From Actinopolyspora xinjiangensis (GTDB lineage: Bacteria > Actinomycetota > Actinomycetes > Mycobacteriales > Pseudonocardiaceae), in the NCBI RefSeq assembly GCF_900104475.1, contig NZ_FNJR01000007.1, positions 124,001 through 188,000 on the forward strand: a stretch of DNA of 64,000 nt, read 5' to 3'. The notes beneath the pieces were generated by a model that saw nothing but the letters and a program-made list of their open reading frames with translations, did no database searches and was not told the DNA's origin. This document shows, piece by piece, positions 18,235-25,291 of this stretch. Position 1 is the first letter of the stretch; each line of letters begins with the position of its first letter. Made by a program: the position numbers and the translations under genes.

Positions 18235-19175
18235 CGGTTTTCACCAGCCACATCGGTCGGAACGGCCAGATCGGCCACGGGCAGCTCGGAGGTCTCGGCT
18301 TCGGGCAGGTAGCGGTGCAGCATGTCCAGCCCGATGCGGGCGCGGCGGACGCGTTCCCTGCCGAGCCCCACCGCCGTGTCGGTGAGGTGGGTTCCGCTCG
18401 GATAGATGTTGGGGGCGTTGCGCAGCCCGAACTTGACGTACACCGGGGCGGCCACCCGCACGATCTCGGCGATCTCGTAGTGACGGACGAATCCGCCGAG
18501 GTCGTCGGGGGACTCGATGTAGACGTCGAGCGGAAGATCGGTGGCCGCGCGGATAGCGGCCAGCTGTGCCGGGGAGAGATCGGTGGGCACGTTGTAGGTG
18601 TCGGCGCCGAACTCCTCGGCGATGCGGATCGAGGCGGGGTTGGACAGGGCCATCTGGACGCTGATCTTGAAGCGCATGTCGGCGGGCAGCTCCCGCTGGG
18701 CGCGCATCCTGGCCGCGACGGACAACACCCCCAGGTCGGTGATCAGCACGCTGCGCACTCCGGCCGCCGCGCTTCTGCGGATGTCCTCGAGCACGTGGAC
18801 CAGCTGCTCGGTGCCGCGTACCTGGGAGGCGACCGCTCCGCCGGTCGGCGACGAGCTCATCGCTCCGGTGTGCCAACCGGCTTGCGGGCGGGCGAACAGG
18901 CTCAACTCGACGTGGTTGCGGGCGGCCGTGCCCGCCATGCGCGCGAGCTCGTCGTCGGTGAGCAGCATCGCCCCGCTTCCCTGGGAGATCCGGTGCACCG
19001 GGACGTCCCGCTCGGCTGCCTCCGCGAGCACCGCGTCGAGTACCTCCGGTCCCTCGGTGCTCGGGATCTCGACCCGGTACCGCGCACCGTCCGGGAAACG
19101 CTTGGAACTCGCCGGAGGAGCCTCGGCGTCCCCGGTGGGCAGTCCTTGGGATCGCAAGAACGTTCGTGCTTCCAA
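18231..19175 (-). CDS. TIM-barrel protein resembling peptidase family U32, first gene of the sugar-acid operon
   Basis: The 314-residue protein is not a familiar sugar-acid enzyme. Its segments SVLITDLGVLSVAARMRA, FKISVQMALSNPASIRIAEEFGADTYNVP, LSPAQLAAIRAATDLPLDVYIES and VYVKFGLRNAPNIYP follow the strand-helix rhythm of a TIM barrel and recall U32-type proteins. A typical U32 signature is not clear, and peptidase activity is unlikely in this setting; an aldolase- or dehydratase-like role would fill the gap between the dehydratase and the aldehyde dehydrogenase. The start is TTG 19173-19175, with GGAG 6 bases upstream. It heads the operon directly after an IclR-type operator. Confidence 0.6.
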   Translation of the reverse strand: MEARTFLRSQGLPTGDAEAPPASSKRFPDGARYRVEIPSTEGPEVLDAVLAEAAERDVPVHRISQGSGAMLLTDDELARMAGTAARNHVELSLFARPQAGWHTGAMSSSPTGGAVASQVRGTEQLVHVLEDIRRSAAAGVRSVLITDLGVLSVAARMRAQRELPADMRFKISVQMALSNPASIRIAEEFGADTYNVPTDLSPAQLAAIRAATDLPLDVYIESPDDLGGFVRHYEIAEIVRVAAPVYVKFGLRNAPNIYPSGTHLTDTAVGLGRERVRRARIGLDMLHRYLPEAETSELPVADLAVPTDVAGENR

Positions 19176-19185
19176 CGCCTACTCC

Positions 19186-19242
19186 GTTCGAAATATCGGA
19201 CGTTGTTCGAACAACTTAGTCGCGAAGGTTCCGCGAGGTCAA
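19186..19242 (-). promoter_or_regulatory. promoter and double IclR-type operator of the sugar-acid operon
   Basis: On the minus strand TTGACC (19237-19242) and TAAGTT (19213-19218) are 18 bases apart. The perfect palindrome GTTGTTCGAACAAC (19202-19215) overlaps the -10, and GTTCGAAATATCGGAC (plus-strand reading, 19186-19201) fills the space to the ribosome site. The second element recurs at 19285-19300 and 22699-22714. The leader is only about 30 bases, so a bound protein would block initiation or early elongation. Confidence 0.75.
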
Positions 19243-19284
19243 TAGGCGGCACCGGAGGCCGGCACCCACACCGTTCGGTACGCT

Positions 19285-19300
19285 GTTCGAAATACCGGTC
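19285..19300 (+). promoter_or_regulatory. IclR-type operator upstream of the regulator gene
   Basis: GTTCGAAATACCGGTC matches the 19186-19201 element in 14 of 16 positions. It lies about 82 bases before the regulator's start codon, so the regulator probably controls its own transcription. Confidence 0.65.
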
Positions 19301-19381
19301 AACACACCGATGGAGATCCGGCGCGACATCGGGGACCGGGCCGTGGCGCGTCCCGACCCGAGGACGGTAGGAGCTGATCCG

Positions 19382-20143
19382 GTGGCACGAGCAGTACCCG
19401 CACTGCAGCGGGCATTCGACATCCTGGAGCTCTTCCTGGACGAGCCGGAGCTCAGCGCTCCGGAGATCACCGGGAAGCTGGGACTGCCGCGCACCACGGT
19501 CCACGAACTGCTCAGCACGCTGGTCGAACGCGGCTACCTCGTCCCCTCCGGCCGGGGCAGCACGCGCTACCGGCTGGGGGTGCGGGGGTTCCAGCTCGGT
19601 TCGGCCTACGCCGACCGGCTCGACCTCGCCCGCGAGGGACAGCTCGTCGCGGAGGAAGTGGCCGCCGAGTGCAACGAGACCGTGCACATCGGCATCCGGG
19701 AAGGCACCGAGGTGCTCTACATCGCCAAGGTGGACAGCGGACACCCGGTCCGCATGGTCTCGGCCGTCGGGAGGCGGCTACCGGCCCACTGCACCGCGGT
19801 CGGCAAGGCCCTGCTCGCCTCGCTGTCCCGGCAGGAGCTCGACGAGCTCTACGGGGCGGAACCGCCGCGTCCGATGACGGACAACAGCATCACCGATCCG
19901 GCGAGGCTGCGCGAGGAACTCGACGGCGTCGCCGAGAACGGCCGGGCACGGGAGTACTGCGAGTCCAACGACGCCGTGGCCTGCGTGGCCGCTCCGGTCC
20001 GCGACCACTACGGAGAGGTGGTGGCCGCGATGAGCATCGCGGTTCCCATCCTGCGCTGGAGCGAACGGTCGGAGCGCGAACTCGCCGAGACCGTCGTCCG
20101 GGGTGCGACGAACCTCTCGGAACGTCTGGGCAACCGCGCCTGA
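19382..20143 (+). CDS. IclR-family transcriptional regulator of sugar-acid catabolism
   Basis: The 253-residue protein has the N-terminal winged helix of IclR regulators (RAFDILELFLDEPELSAPEI, then GLPRTTVHELLSTLVERGYL, residues 8-60) and the GAF-like ligand domain (YIAKVDSGHPVRMVSAVGRRLPAHCTAVGKALLA and CVAAPVRDHYGEVVAAMSIA). It is divergent from the sugar-acid operon. GTG 19382-19384 is chosen because AGGAG stands 8 bases upstream and the domain starts there. The effector is likely the pathway's sugar acid or its 2-keto-3-deoxy product. Operators are seen at three places in the window. Confidence 0.9.
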   Translation: MARAVPALQRAFDILELFLDEPELSAPEITGKLGLPRTTVHELLSTLVERGYLVPSGRGSTRYRLGVRGFQLGSAYADRLDLAREGQLVAEEVAAECNETVHIGIREGTEVLYIAKVDSGHPVRMVSAVGRRLPAHCTAVGKALLASLSRQELDELYGAEPPRPMTDNSITDPARLREELDGVAENGRAREYCESNDAVACVAAPVRDHYGEVVAAMSIAVPILRWSERSERELAETVVRGATNLSERLGNRA

Positions 20144-20245
20144 CGGCGCTTCTGCGCGCGGGCTCCGAGGACGGCGCTCATGGGCCCACCGGGCCCGCTG
20201 TGAACGGAAAACGGTGGCGGTCCCGCTCCGGGGACACCGCACGAA

Positions 20246-20288
20246 CGGAACCTCCCGCCAGCGGCGAACCGCGTGACGGGAGGTTCCG
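20246..20288 (+). terminator. hairpin after the IclR gene
   Basis: CGGAACCTCCCG (20246-20257) and CGGGAGGTTCCG (20277-20288) are perfectly complementary over 12 bases with a GC-rich loop. It lies about 100 bases after the IclR stop and before the convergent small membrane-protein gene. Confidence 0.65.
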
Positions 20289-20328
20289 AGGTACGAGCGT
20301 TCCCGACAGCGGGAAGCGGCGGACTCGC

Positions 20329-20613
20329 TCAGTCGCCCTCGTCCGTCGCCGTGGGGGTCTCCAACGGCCTCAGCCGTACCCAGAGCAGGAAGATCCCACC
20401 CACGAGCAACATCGACAGCCCCGTCCAGAGGTTGATGTTGACTCCCTGCGCCTTGTCCAGTCCCTCCTCGGTGGGAAAGAGCCCGGCCGATCCCACCAGC
20501 ACGCCGTACACCAGGAACAGGCCACCTATCACCGTCCGCACGTCGAACAGCTTCGCCGATCTGTCCCGCCGCGCACTCGGCTGCTCGCTTTCCCGTTCAC
20601 GCGACTCCGACAT
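20329..20613 (-). CDS. small two-helix membrane protein
   Basis: The 94-residue protein has a charged N-terminus (SESRERESEQPSARRDRS), two hydrophobic helices (about residues 27-46 and 63-82) joined by an acidic loop, and an acidic tail. Similar short proteins occur in many actinomycetes without an assigned function. It lies downstream of the SSS transporter on the same strand but is separated by 370 bases that contain a structured repeat, so co-transcription is uncertain. Confidence 0.6.
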   Translation of the reverse strand: MSESRERESEQPSARRDRSAKLFDVRTVIGGLFLVYGVLVGSAGLFPTEEGLDKAQGVNINLWTGLSMLLVGGIFLLWVRLRPLETPTATDEGD

Positions 20614-20813
20614 CGCTCACCTCCACCGAACCTGCTGTCCTTCTTGATGCAAAAACCTCAGTCCCCGCCCAACGGACAATGCTCACCGGCCGGCACCCGC
20701 GCCGTGGTGAACCGCGCCGGCTCGCGATCACACCCTGCGGCGTGCCCGCACGGAACTCTTACCGATCGGGCAGTTCCCGGTGCTCCGATCTTCCTAGGCG
20801 TGCGAGCACCGAG

Positions 20814-20950
20814 CCACCACTCACGCACCCGGCAAGGCCGCGGGTTCTCTCGTGGTGGTCTCGCGGGGAAGGCCCGACGTCGTGTAGTACCCACCCGATG
20901 TCGGGCCTCCCCGGATCGAGAGCCCACGAGAGGTTCCGCCAAGCGACCAC
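20814..20950 (-). repeat. dispersed structured intergenic repeat, copy A
   Basis: This 137-base element matches 45730-45866 over its full length and 59393-59470 over its core. The core hairpin pairs GGCCCGAC (20871-20878) with GTCGGGCC (20900-20907). An outer pair, CTCTCGTGG (20847-20855) with CCACGAGAG (20924-20932), encloses it. The conserved end GGTTCCGCCAAGCGACCA lies just downstream of the SSS transporter stop, read on the minus strand. Confidence 0.8.
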
Positions 20951-20983
20951 CCCGGCGGCCCGGCCGCGAAAGTCCGTCCGAAA

Positions 20984-22651
20984 CTATAAGGAGAAGGGGA
21001 CGTAACAGAGCACGGCGAGCACGATCGCCCCCCAACCGAGCAACGCCGGTTTGCGGTACCAGGCCTCGTCACCCCGCTGCATCTCGCCCGAATCCGTGGC
21101 GTCGGCCTTCGTGTAGACCAGTCCGGCGAGTTCGGCGGCGGGTTTCGGCTTGGTGGCCAACGCGATCGGGACACTGACCACGAGGTCGGTCACGAGCGCG
21201 ATGATGGCGGCGATCATGTTCACGCCCTGCGCGCTGTCCATGTCCACGATCCCGGCACGGTACATGCTGTAGAAGGCGATCGGAGCGAGCGTTCCGAGGA
21301 GCAGCCCCCAGAATCCCGCCTTGGCGGTCATGCGTTTCCAGAACAGTGCGAGAATGAACGTCGCGAACAGCGGGACGTTGAAAAAGGAGAACAACGTCTG
21401 CATGTAGTTCATGATGTTGCTGAAGGAAGCCGCGATGAACGCCGTTCCGATACCGACGAGCACACCTATGGCTGTGATGACACGACCGACCGTCAGGTAG
21501 TGCGAGTCGGGCATGTTCGGCTTTATGTAGGGGCTCCAGATGTCATTGGTGAACACGGTGTTGAAACTGGAGACGTTCGCCGCCATACCGGCCATGAACG
21601 AAGCCATCAGCCCCGTGACCGCCAAGCCCAGCACACCGTTCGGCAACAATTGCGCCATGAGCAGCGGAATGGCCGAATTGTAATCGTACTCACTGCCGGG
21701 CTGACCGATGTTGGGCTGCATGATCAGCGCGATCAGTCCGGGAAGAACCACGATCAGTGGAATGAACATCTTGGGGAACGCCGCGATCAGCGGAGTCCGC
21801 CGGGCCGCCGACAGGTTCTTGGCGGACAGCGAACGCTGCACCTCGGCGAAGTTCGTCGTCCAGTAGCCGAACGAGATGGCGAAACCGAGACCGAGCGAGA
21901 TGGTGAGCCAGTTCGCTCCCAGCGGGTTGTCCTGCCCGAAGCCGGTGCCGCCCCAGGCAGTGAGGAACTGCGCCCCCTCGGCGGCGGTCACCTTGTCGAT
22001 GACTCCACCGATGCCGCCGACCCGGATCAGCCCGAGCACGGTCAGTGGCACCAGCGCCGCCACGATGACGAAGAACTGCAGCACCTCGTTGTAGATGGCC
22101 GAGGTGAGTCCACCGACGGTGATGTAGATCAGCACGAACACACCGGCTATGACGATGGACAGCGGAATCGGCCACCCGAGCAGGGCCCGCAGCACGATGG
22201 CCAGCGCGTAGAGATTCACCCCGGCTATCAGTACCGAGGCGACCGCGAATATGACCGCGCTCAACAGGTGCGAGGAACTGCTGAATCGGCGCAGCAGGAA
22301 TTCCGGGACGCTGCGCACCTTCGAGTTGTAGTAGAACGGCATCATGACCAGGCCGAGGAAGACCATGGCCGGAATCGCGCCGATCAGGTACCAGTGCACG
22401 GTGTAGGCGCCGTACTGCGCTCCGTTGGCGGCCATGCCGAGAATCTCGGTAGCTCCCAGATTCGCCGACACGAACGCCAACCCGGTCACCCATGCGGGTA
22501 GGGAACGCCCGGACAGGAAGAAGTCGAGCGTGGAGTGGACGCTGCGTTTCGCGGCGAACGCGATACCGAGCACGACCACGAAGTAGATGACAAGAATGAG
22601 GCTGTCCATCCAGTTCATGGACAGCCGTAGCCCATCGGCCAGAGTGTGCAT
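20984..22651 (-). CDS. sodium:solute symporter (SSS family), probably sugar or sugar-acid uptake
   Basis: The 555-residue protein has about 14 hydrophobic helices. It carries SSS features: the N-terminal YFVVVLGIAFAAKR, FFLSGRSLPAWVTGLAFVSANLGATEILG with the sodium-site region in the unwound first core helix, and the central TGLMASFMAGMAANVSSFNTVF. The pattern is closest to galactose/glucose transporters of the SGLT group. The ATG at 22649-22651 is chosen; the longer open frame upstream would translate the control region. The promoter carries the same operator design as the sugar-acid operon, so its cargo is probably that pathway's substrate. Confidence 0.87.
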   Translation of the reverse strand: MHTLADGLRLSMNWMDSLILVIYFVVVLGIAFAAKRSVHSTLDFFLSGRSLPAWVTGLAFVSANLGATEILGMAANGAQYGAYTVHWYLIGAIPAMVFLGLVMMPFYYNSKVRSVPEFLLRRFSSSSHLLSAVIFAVASVLIAGVNLYALAIVLRALLGWPIPLSIVIAGVFVLIYITVGGLTSAIYNEVLQFFVIVAALVPLTVLGLIRVGGIGGVIDKVTAAEGAQFLTAWGGTGFGQDNPLGANWLTISLGLGFAISFGYWTTNFAEVQRSLSAKNLSAARRTPLIAAFPKMFIPLIVVLPGLIALIMQPNIGQPGSEYDYNSAIPLLMAQLLPNGVLGLAVTGLMASFMAGMAANVSSFNTVFTNDIWSPYIKPNMPDSHYLTVGRVITAIGVLVGIGTAFIAASFSNIMNYMQTLFSFFNVPLFATFILALFWKRMTAKAGFWGLLLGTLAPIAFYSMYRAGIVDMDSAQGVNMIAAIIALVTDLVVSVPIALATKPKPAAELAGLVYTKADATDSGEMQRGDEAWYRKPALLGWGAIVLAVLCYVPFSL

Positions 22652-22698
22652 TGTCGTCCGATCCTGTCGCCGTCCGCGAGTTGGCTCTCCAATCGCAT

Positions 22699-22753
22699 GT
22701 CCGGAATACCGAACGTTGTTCGACAACGTACGACACGATCGGGTGACGGTCAA
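22699..22753 (-). promoter_or_regulatory. promoter and double IclR-type operator of the SSS transporter
   Basis: On the minus strand TTGACC (22748-22753) and TACGTT (22725-22730) are 17 bases apart. They are followed by GTTGTTCGACAAC (plus reading, 22715-22727) and GTCCGGAATACCGAAC (22699-22714). The order, spacing and boxes copy those of the promoter at 19186-19242. Confidence 0.75.
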
Positions 22754-22882
22754 CACATGAGTAGCCCGGGTTTTCCCTCGGACGGAGTACCGGCCCCACC
22801 GTCCACTCCGCTCGACAACACACGGCGAAGCCAACGACACAGTGCGTTCACACCAGACTCCCCAGTAGCTCCCACTGCCCGC

Positions 22883-22896
22883 TGGGAGCGCTCACA
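22883..22896. promoter_or_regulatory. degenerate CebR/LacI-type site
   Basis: TGGGAGCGCTCACA differs from the two full operators by one base in the right arm. It lies about 130 bases upstream of the SSS transporter promoter, a distance that makes direct repression doubtful. Confidence 0.3.
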
Positions 22897-23329
22897 AAGC
22901 GTCGATCATCCGGAACCAACCGAACGGTCGCGGGGAATCGGAAACCAGCGCTGCTTCCGCCTCGACGACCGGGACGGATACAGGGGCGGAGCGCTCATGT
23001 GTCGGGGTTCGAGACGCGCGGTCCTACCGACCCCACGGGGACGGAAGTCAGAGATGACCCCGAACGGGGCAGCACTGTCCGCCCACCGAAGCGGCACTCG
23101 ACGTGCTCCGCGTCATGTTTCCGCCTCGCCCGAGGGAAGCAACGGACATCCGGCCGGCCTGCTTCGGCGCGGCGATTCCGAAACAGCCGGTCTCGCGGAT
23201 CGACCGCCGAGAGGCGTCCCGTGCGGTTTCCGCCGGGGACGACCTCGAACATTGTGGGACCGTCACCCGAGGTCGGGGCGCTCACGGCGGGAGCCGTGCG
23301 AGAGGTTCCACCGGACGAGTCACCGCGAA
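22897..23329. other. intergenic, no gene seen
   Basis: This stretch lies between the SSS transporter control region and the terminator of the serine-hydrolase gene. Open frames cross it on both strands, but none has a start context or recognisable domain. Confidence 0.45.
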
Positions 23330-23363
23330 GGTCGGGCCCACGAACTCCTTCGAAGGCCCGACC
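23330..23363 (-). terminator. terminator-like hairpin after the serine hydrolase
   Basis: GGTCGGGCC (23330-23338) and GGCCCGACC (23355-23363) form a perfect 9-base-pair stem, 6 bases beyond the stop of the minus-strand gene. Confidence 0.7.
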
Positions 23364-23369
23364 CGGTTC

Positions 23370-24731
23370 TCACTCCCAAGGCAACGTCCCACCCGGCACG
23401 GGCGCGGCGGGATCGTAGGGCTTTCTGGTGAGGATGAAGGTGTTGAGGTCCAGGTACGGGGTGGTTCCGTCCTCGGCACGCAGGACCCGCAGCCGCTCAC
23501 CGCGGTGGTACCCGTCCAGTCCGATCCAGTCGCCTTCCCCGTCCGGCCGGAAGCGCGACGCTCGCCCCGGCCCCTGCCAGGCCGAGAGGTCGAGCATTCC
23601 GTCGGGCAGCACCCGGAGCAGGTGCGGCACCGGCCCCCAGTACCACAGTCCGGTCAGCTCCAGCAGTTCCGCTGACACCTCTCCGTCGGGCGTCCACTCC
23701 GGAGGGATGCGGGGTTCGTGCTCGGCGAGGATGTCGAGCAGGTCGGTGGCGAGCGCGCCGCTCACCCCCGATGTGGTGTTGGCCAGGAACACCACGCCGG
23801 TGGACTCGGCGGGGTCGGCCAGCACGTTGGCCAGAAAGCCCGGCATGGAGCCACCGTGCCCGACGAGGGCGCGTCCGTCGTGCCGGGCCAGCTGCAGCCC
23901 CAGCCCCGCTCCTCTGGTCCACTGCGGACCGTCATCCACAGTGGCTGGTTGTCGCATCTCGTCGAGCGTGCCCGGGTGCAGCACCTCCCCGGTCTCGCCA
24001 GCGAGAAAACGCAGCCATCGGACCATGTCATCCACAGTGGACCACAGCTGGCCGGCCGGAGCCATCGCGGCGGCGTCGGCGAACGGCTCGGGCTGCAGCA
24101 CGTCCGCCCAGGGGTGCACCGCCAGGCCTGGAGCGTACGGCGCCACGGGGCTCTCCGTGGTGCGACGCATCCCCAGCGGCTCCAGGATCTCCCCCCGGAG
24201 CACCGCCGCGAACTCCTTGCCGCGCACCCGCTCGATCAGCTGCCCCAACAACCCGAACGCGGTGTTGGAGTAGTGGAACACGTGCCGCGGTTCGGGACGC
24301 AGCTGGGCACTGTCCACCCCCGCGAGAAAGTCCTCGGCAACGTCGCCCTCGGTCCGCTCCCACCACTGCCCGGCAGGTTCGGAGCTGAGGCCGCTGCAGT
24401 GCGCGAGCAACTGCCAGACCTGCCGATCGTCGACCGCCGTTCCCGGCACGTGGTCACCGAACCGGTCGGACAACGACAGCAGCCCCTCGTCGCGCAGCCG
24501 CATCACCAGCACCGCCACGAAGGTCTTGGTGATGGAACCGATGCGGTACTGCGTGTCGGCCTCGGGGCGCCGGTCGTCCACCCGACCCCGGGAATCGACC
24601 CAGATCGTCTCACCGTCACGCACCAGCCCCGCGATGAGTGAGGGAACGCGATTCCTCGACTGTTCCAGAGCCAGCCGGCGCGACAGCGCGCGTCGAGTCG
24701 CCGGCAGAAGTTCACTCGCCATGAACCACAT
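23370..24731 (-). CDS. serine hydrolase, beta-lactamase class C / penicillin-binding family
   Basis: The 453-residue protein has the three serine-hydrolase motifs: SITK near residue 65 (nucleophile Ser, Lys), YSN near 155, and HGG in ALVGHGGSMPGF. A beta-rich C-terminal domain follows (about 360-453). No signal peptide is obvious, so a cytosolic esterase or peptidase role is more likely than antibiotic resistance. The start is ATG 24731 or ATG 24722; neither has a strong ribosome site. It is divergent from the metE leader. Confidence 0.85.
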   Translation of the reverse strand: MWFMASELLPATRRALSRRLALEQSRNRVPSLIAGLVRDGETIWVDSRGRVDDRRPEADTQYRIGSITKTFVAVLVMRLRDEGLLSLSDRFGDHVPGTAVDDRQVWQLLAHCSGLSSEPAGQWWERTEGDVAEDFLAGVDSAQLRPEPRHVFHYSNTAFGLLGQLIERVRGKEFAAVLRGEILEPLGMRRTTESPVAPYAPGLAVHPWADVLQPEPFADAAAMAPAGQLWSTVDDMVRWLRFLAGETGEVLHPGTLDEMRQPATVDDGPQWTRGAGLGLQLARHDGRALVGHGGSMPGFLANVLADPAESTGVVFLANTTSGVSGALATDLLDILAEHEPRIPPEWTPDGEVSAELLELTGLWYWGPVPHLLRVLPDGMLDLSAWQGPGRASRFRPDGEGDWIGLDGYHRGERLRVLRAEDGTTPYLDLNTFILTRKPYDPAAPVPGGTLPWE

Positions 24732-24902
24732 GCTTTCGCGGCGCCACCGGACTTGGCAAGTTCACCCCCCGCCTTGGACACGGTGTGACCGCTGATACAC
24801 CGAGCGGCGAAACGGCAGCCGAGCGATGGTGTGAGCACCCCGCACGCGAGCCACGAGAGGCGGTCGGCACTTGCCAAACCGGACAGGGCGCGTGATCATA
24901 CG
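24732..24902. other. divergent intergenic region upstream of the metE riboswitch
   Basis: This segment must contain the promoters of the serine hydrolase and of the metE transcript. No promoter boxes could be picked with confidence. Confidence 0.35.
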
Positions 24903-25150
24903 AGCGCCGGTGGTTCAGCGGCGAGGGCGCACGACCCCGCCGGTGAGGCAAGAGGGAATCCGGTGCGAATCCGGAACTGCCCCGCAGCGGTGAGTGGGAA
25001 CGAACGTCGTCACGGCCGCGGCCCCTCGAGGGTCCGCGAGCGGAGCACGGCACTGGGGTCCGACCCCCGGGAAGCCGACGACCAGTAGGAGAACCGGCGA
25101 GAGCCGGCCGGCCCACGAGTCCGAAGACCTGCCATCGGTGCGCACCGGAA
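24903..25150 (+). promoter_or_regulatory. adenosylcobalamin riboswitch upstream of metE
   Basis: The leader has the conserved cobalamin-aptamer blocks in order: GAGGCAAGAGGGAATCCGGT, the GAATCCGGAACTGCCCCGC core, GGGAAGCCGACGACCAGTAG, and a clear B12 box AGTCCGAAGACCTGCCA (25118-25134). Location before the cobalamin-independent methionine synthase is the classic arrangement: when B12 is plentiful, metE is switched off and MetH is used. Downstream, TCGCGAGCTC (25200-25209) is complementary to GAGCTCGCGA (25272-25281), whose last base begins the AGGAG of metE, suggesting translational control. Confidence 0.92.
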
Positions 25151-25291
25151 GAGGTGCGCCGGTCCGGGGCCTCGAGGGAAGGTCGGCAGGACGGGCACGT
25201 CGCGAGCTCCCACGCGACCGTGGACACGTGTGCCTTCCGCTGCCTCGAGGCGCTCGGTCGACCATGTCGTCGAGCTCGCGAGGAGAGAGCT

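Noticed and set aside
22646-23431. Plus-strand frame across the SSS transporter control region
   Set aside because: It overlaps the operators and promoter and has no family resemblance or ribosome site.
23370-24731. Beta-lactamase conferring drug resistance
   Set aside because: The class C-like motifs are present, but there is no signal peptide and the C-terminal domain fits cytosolic serine hydrolases better.
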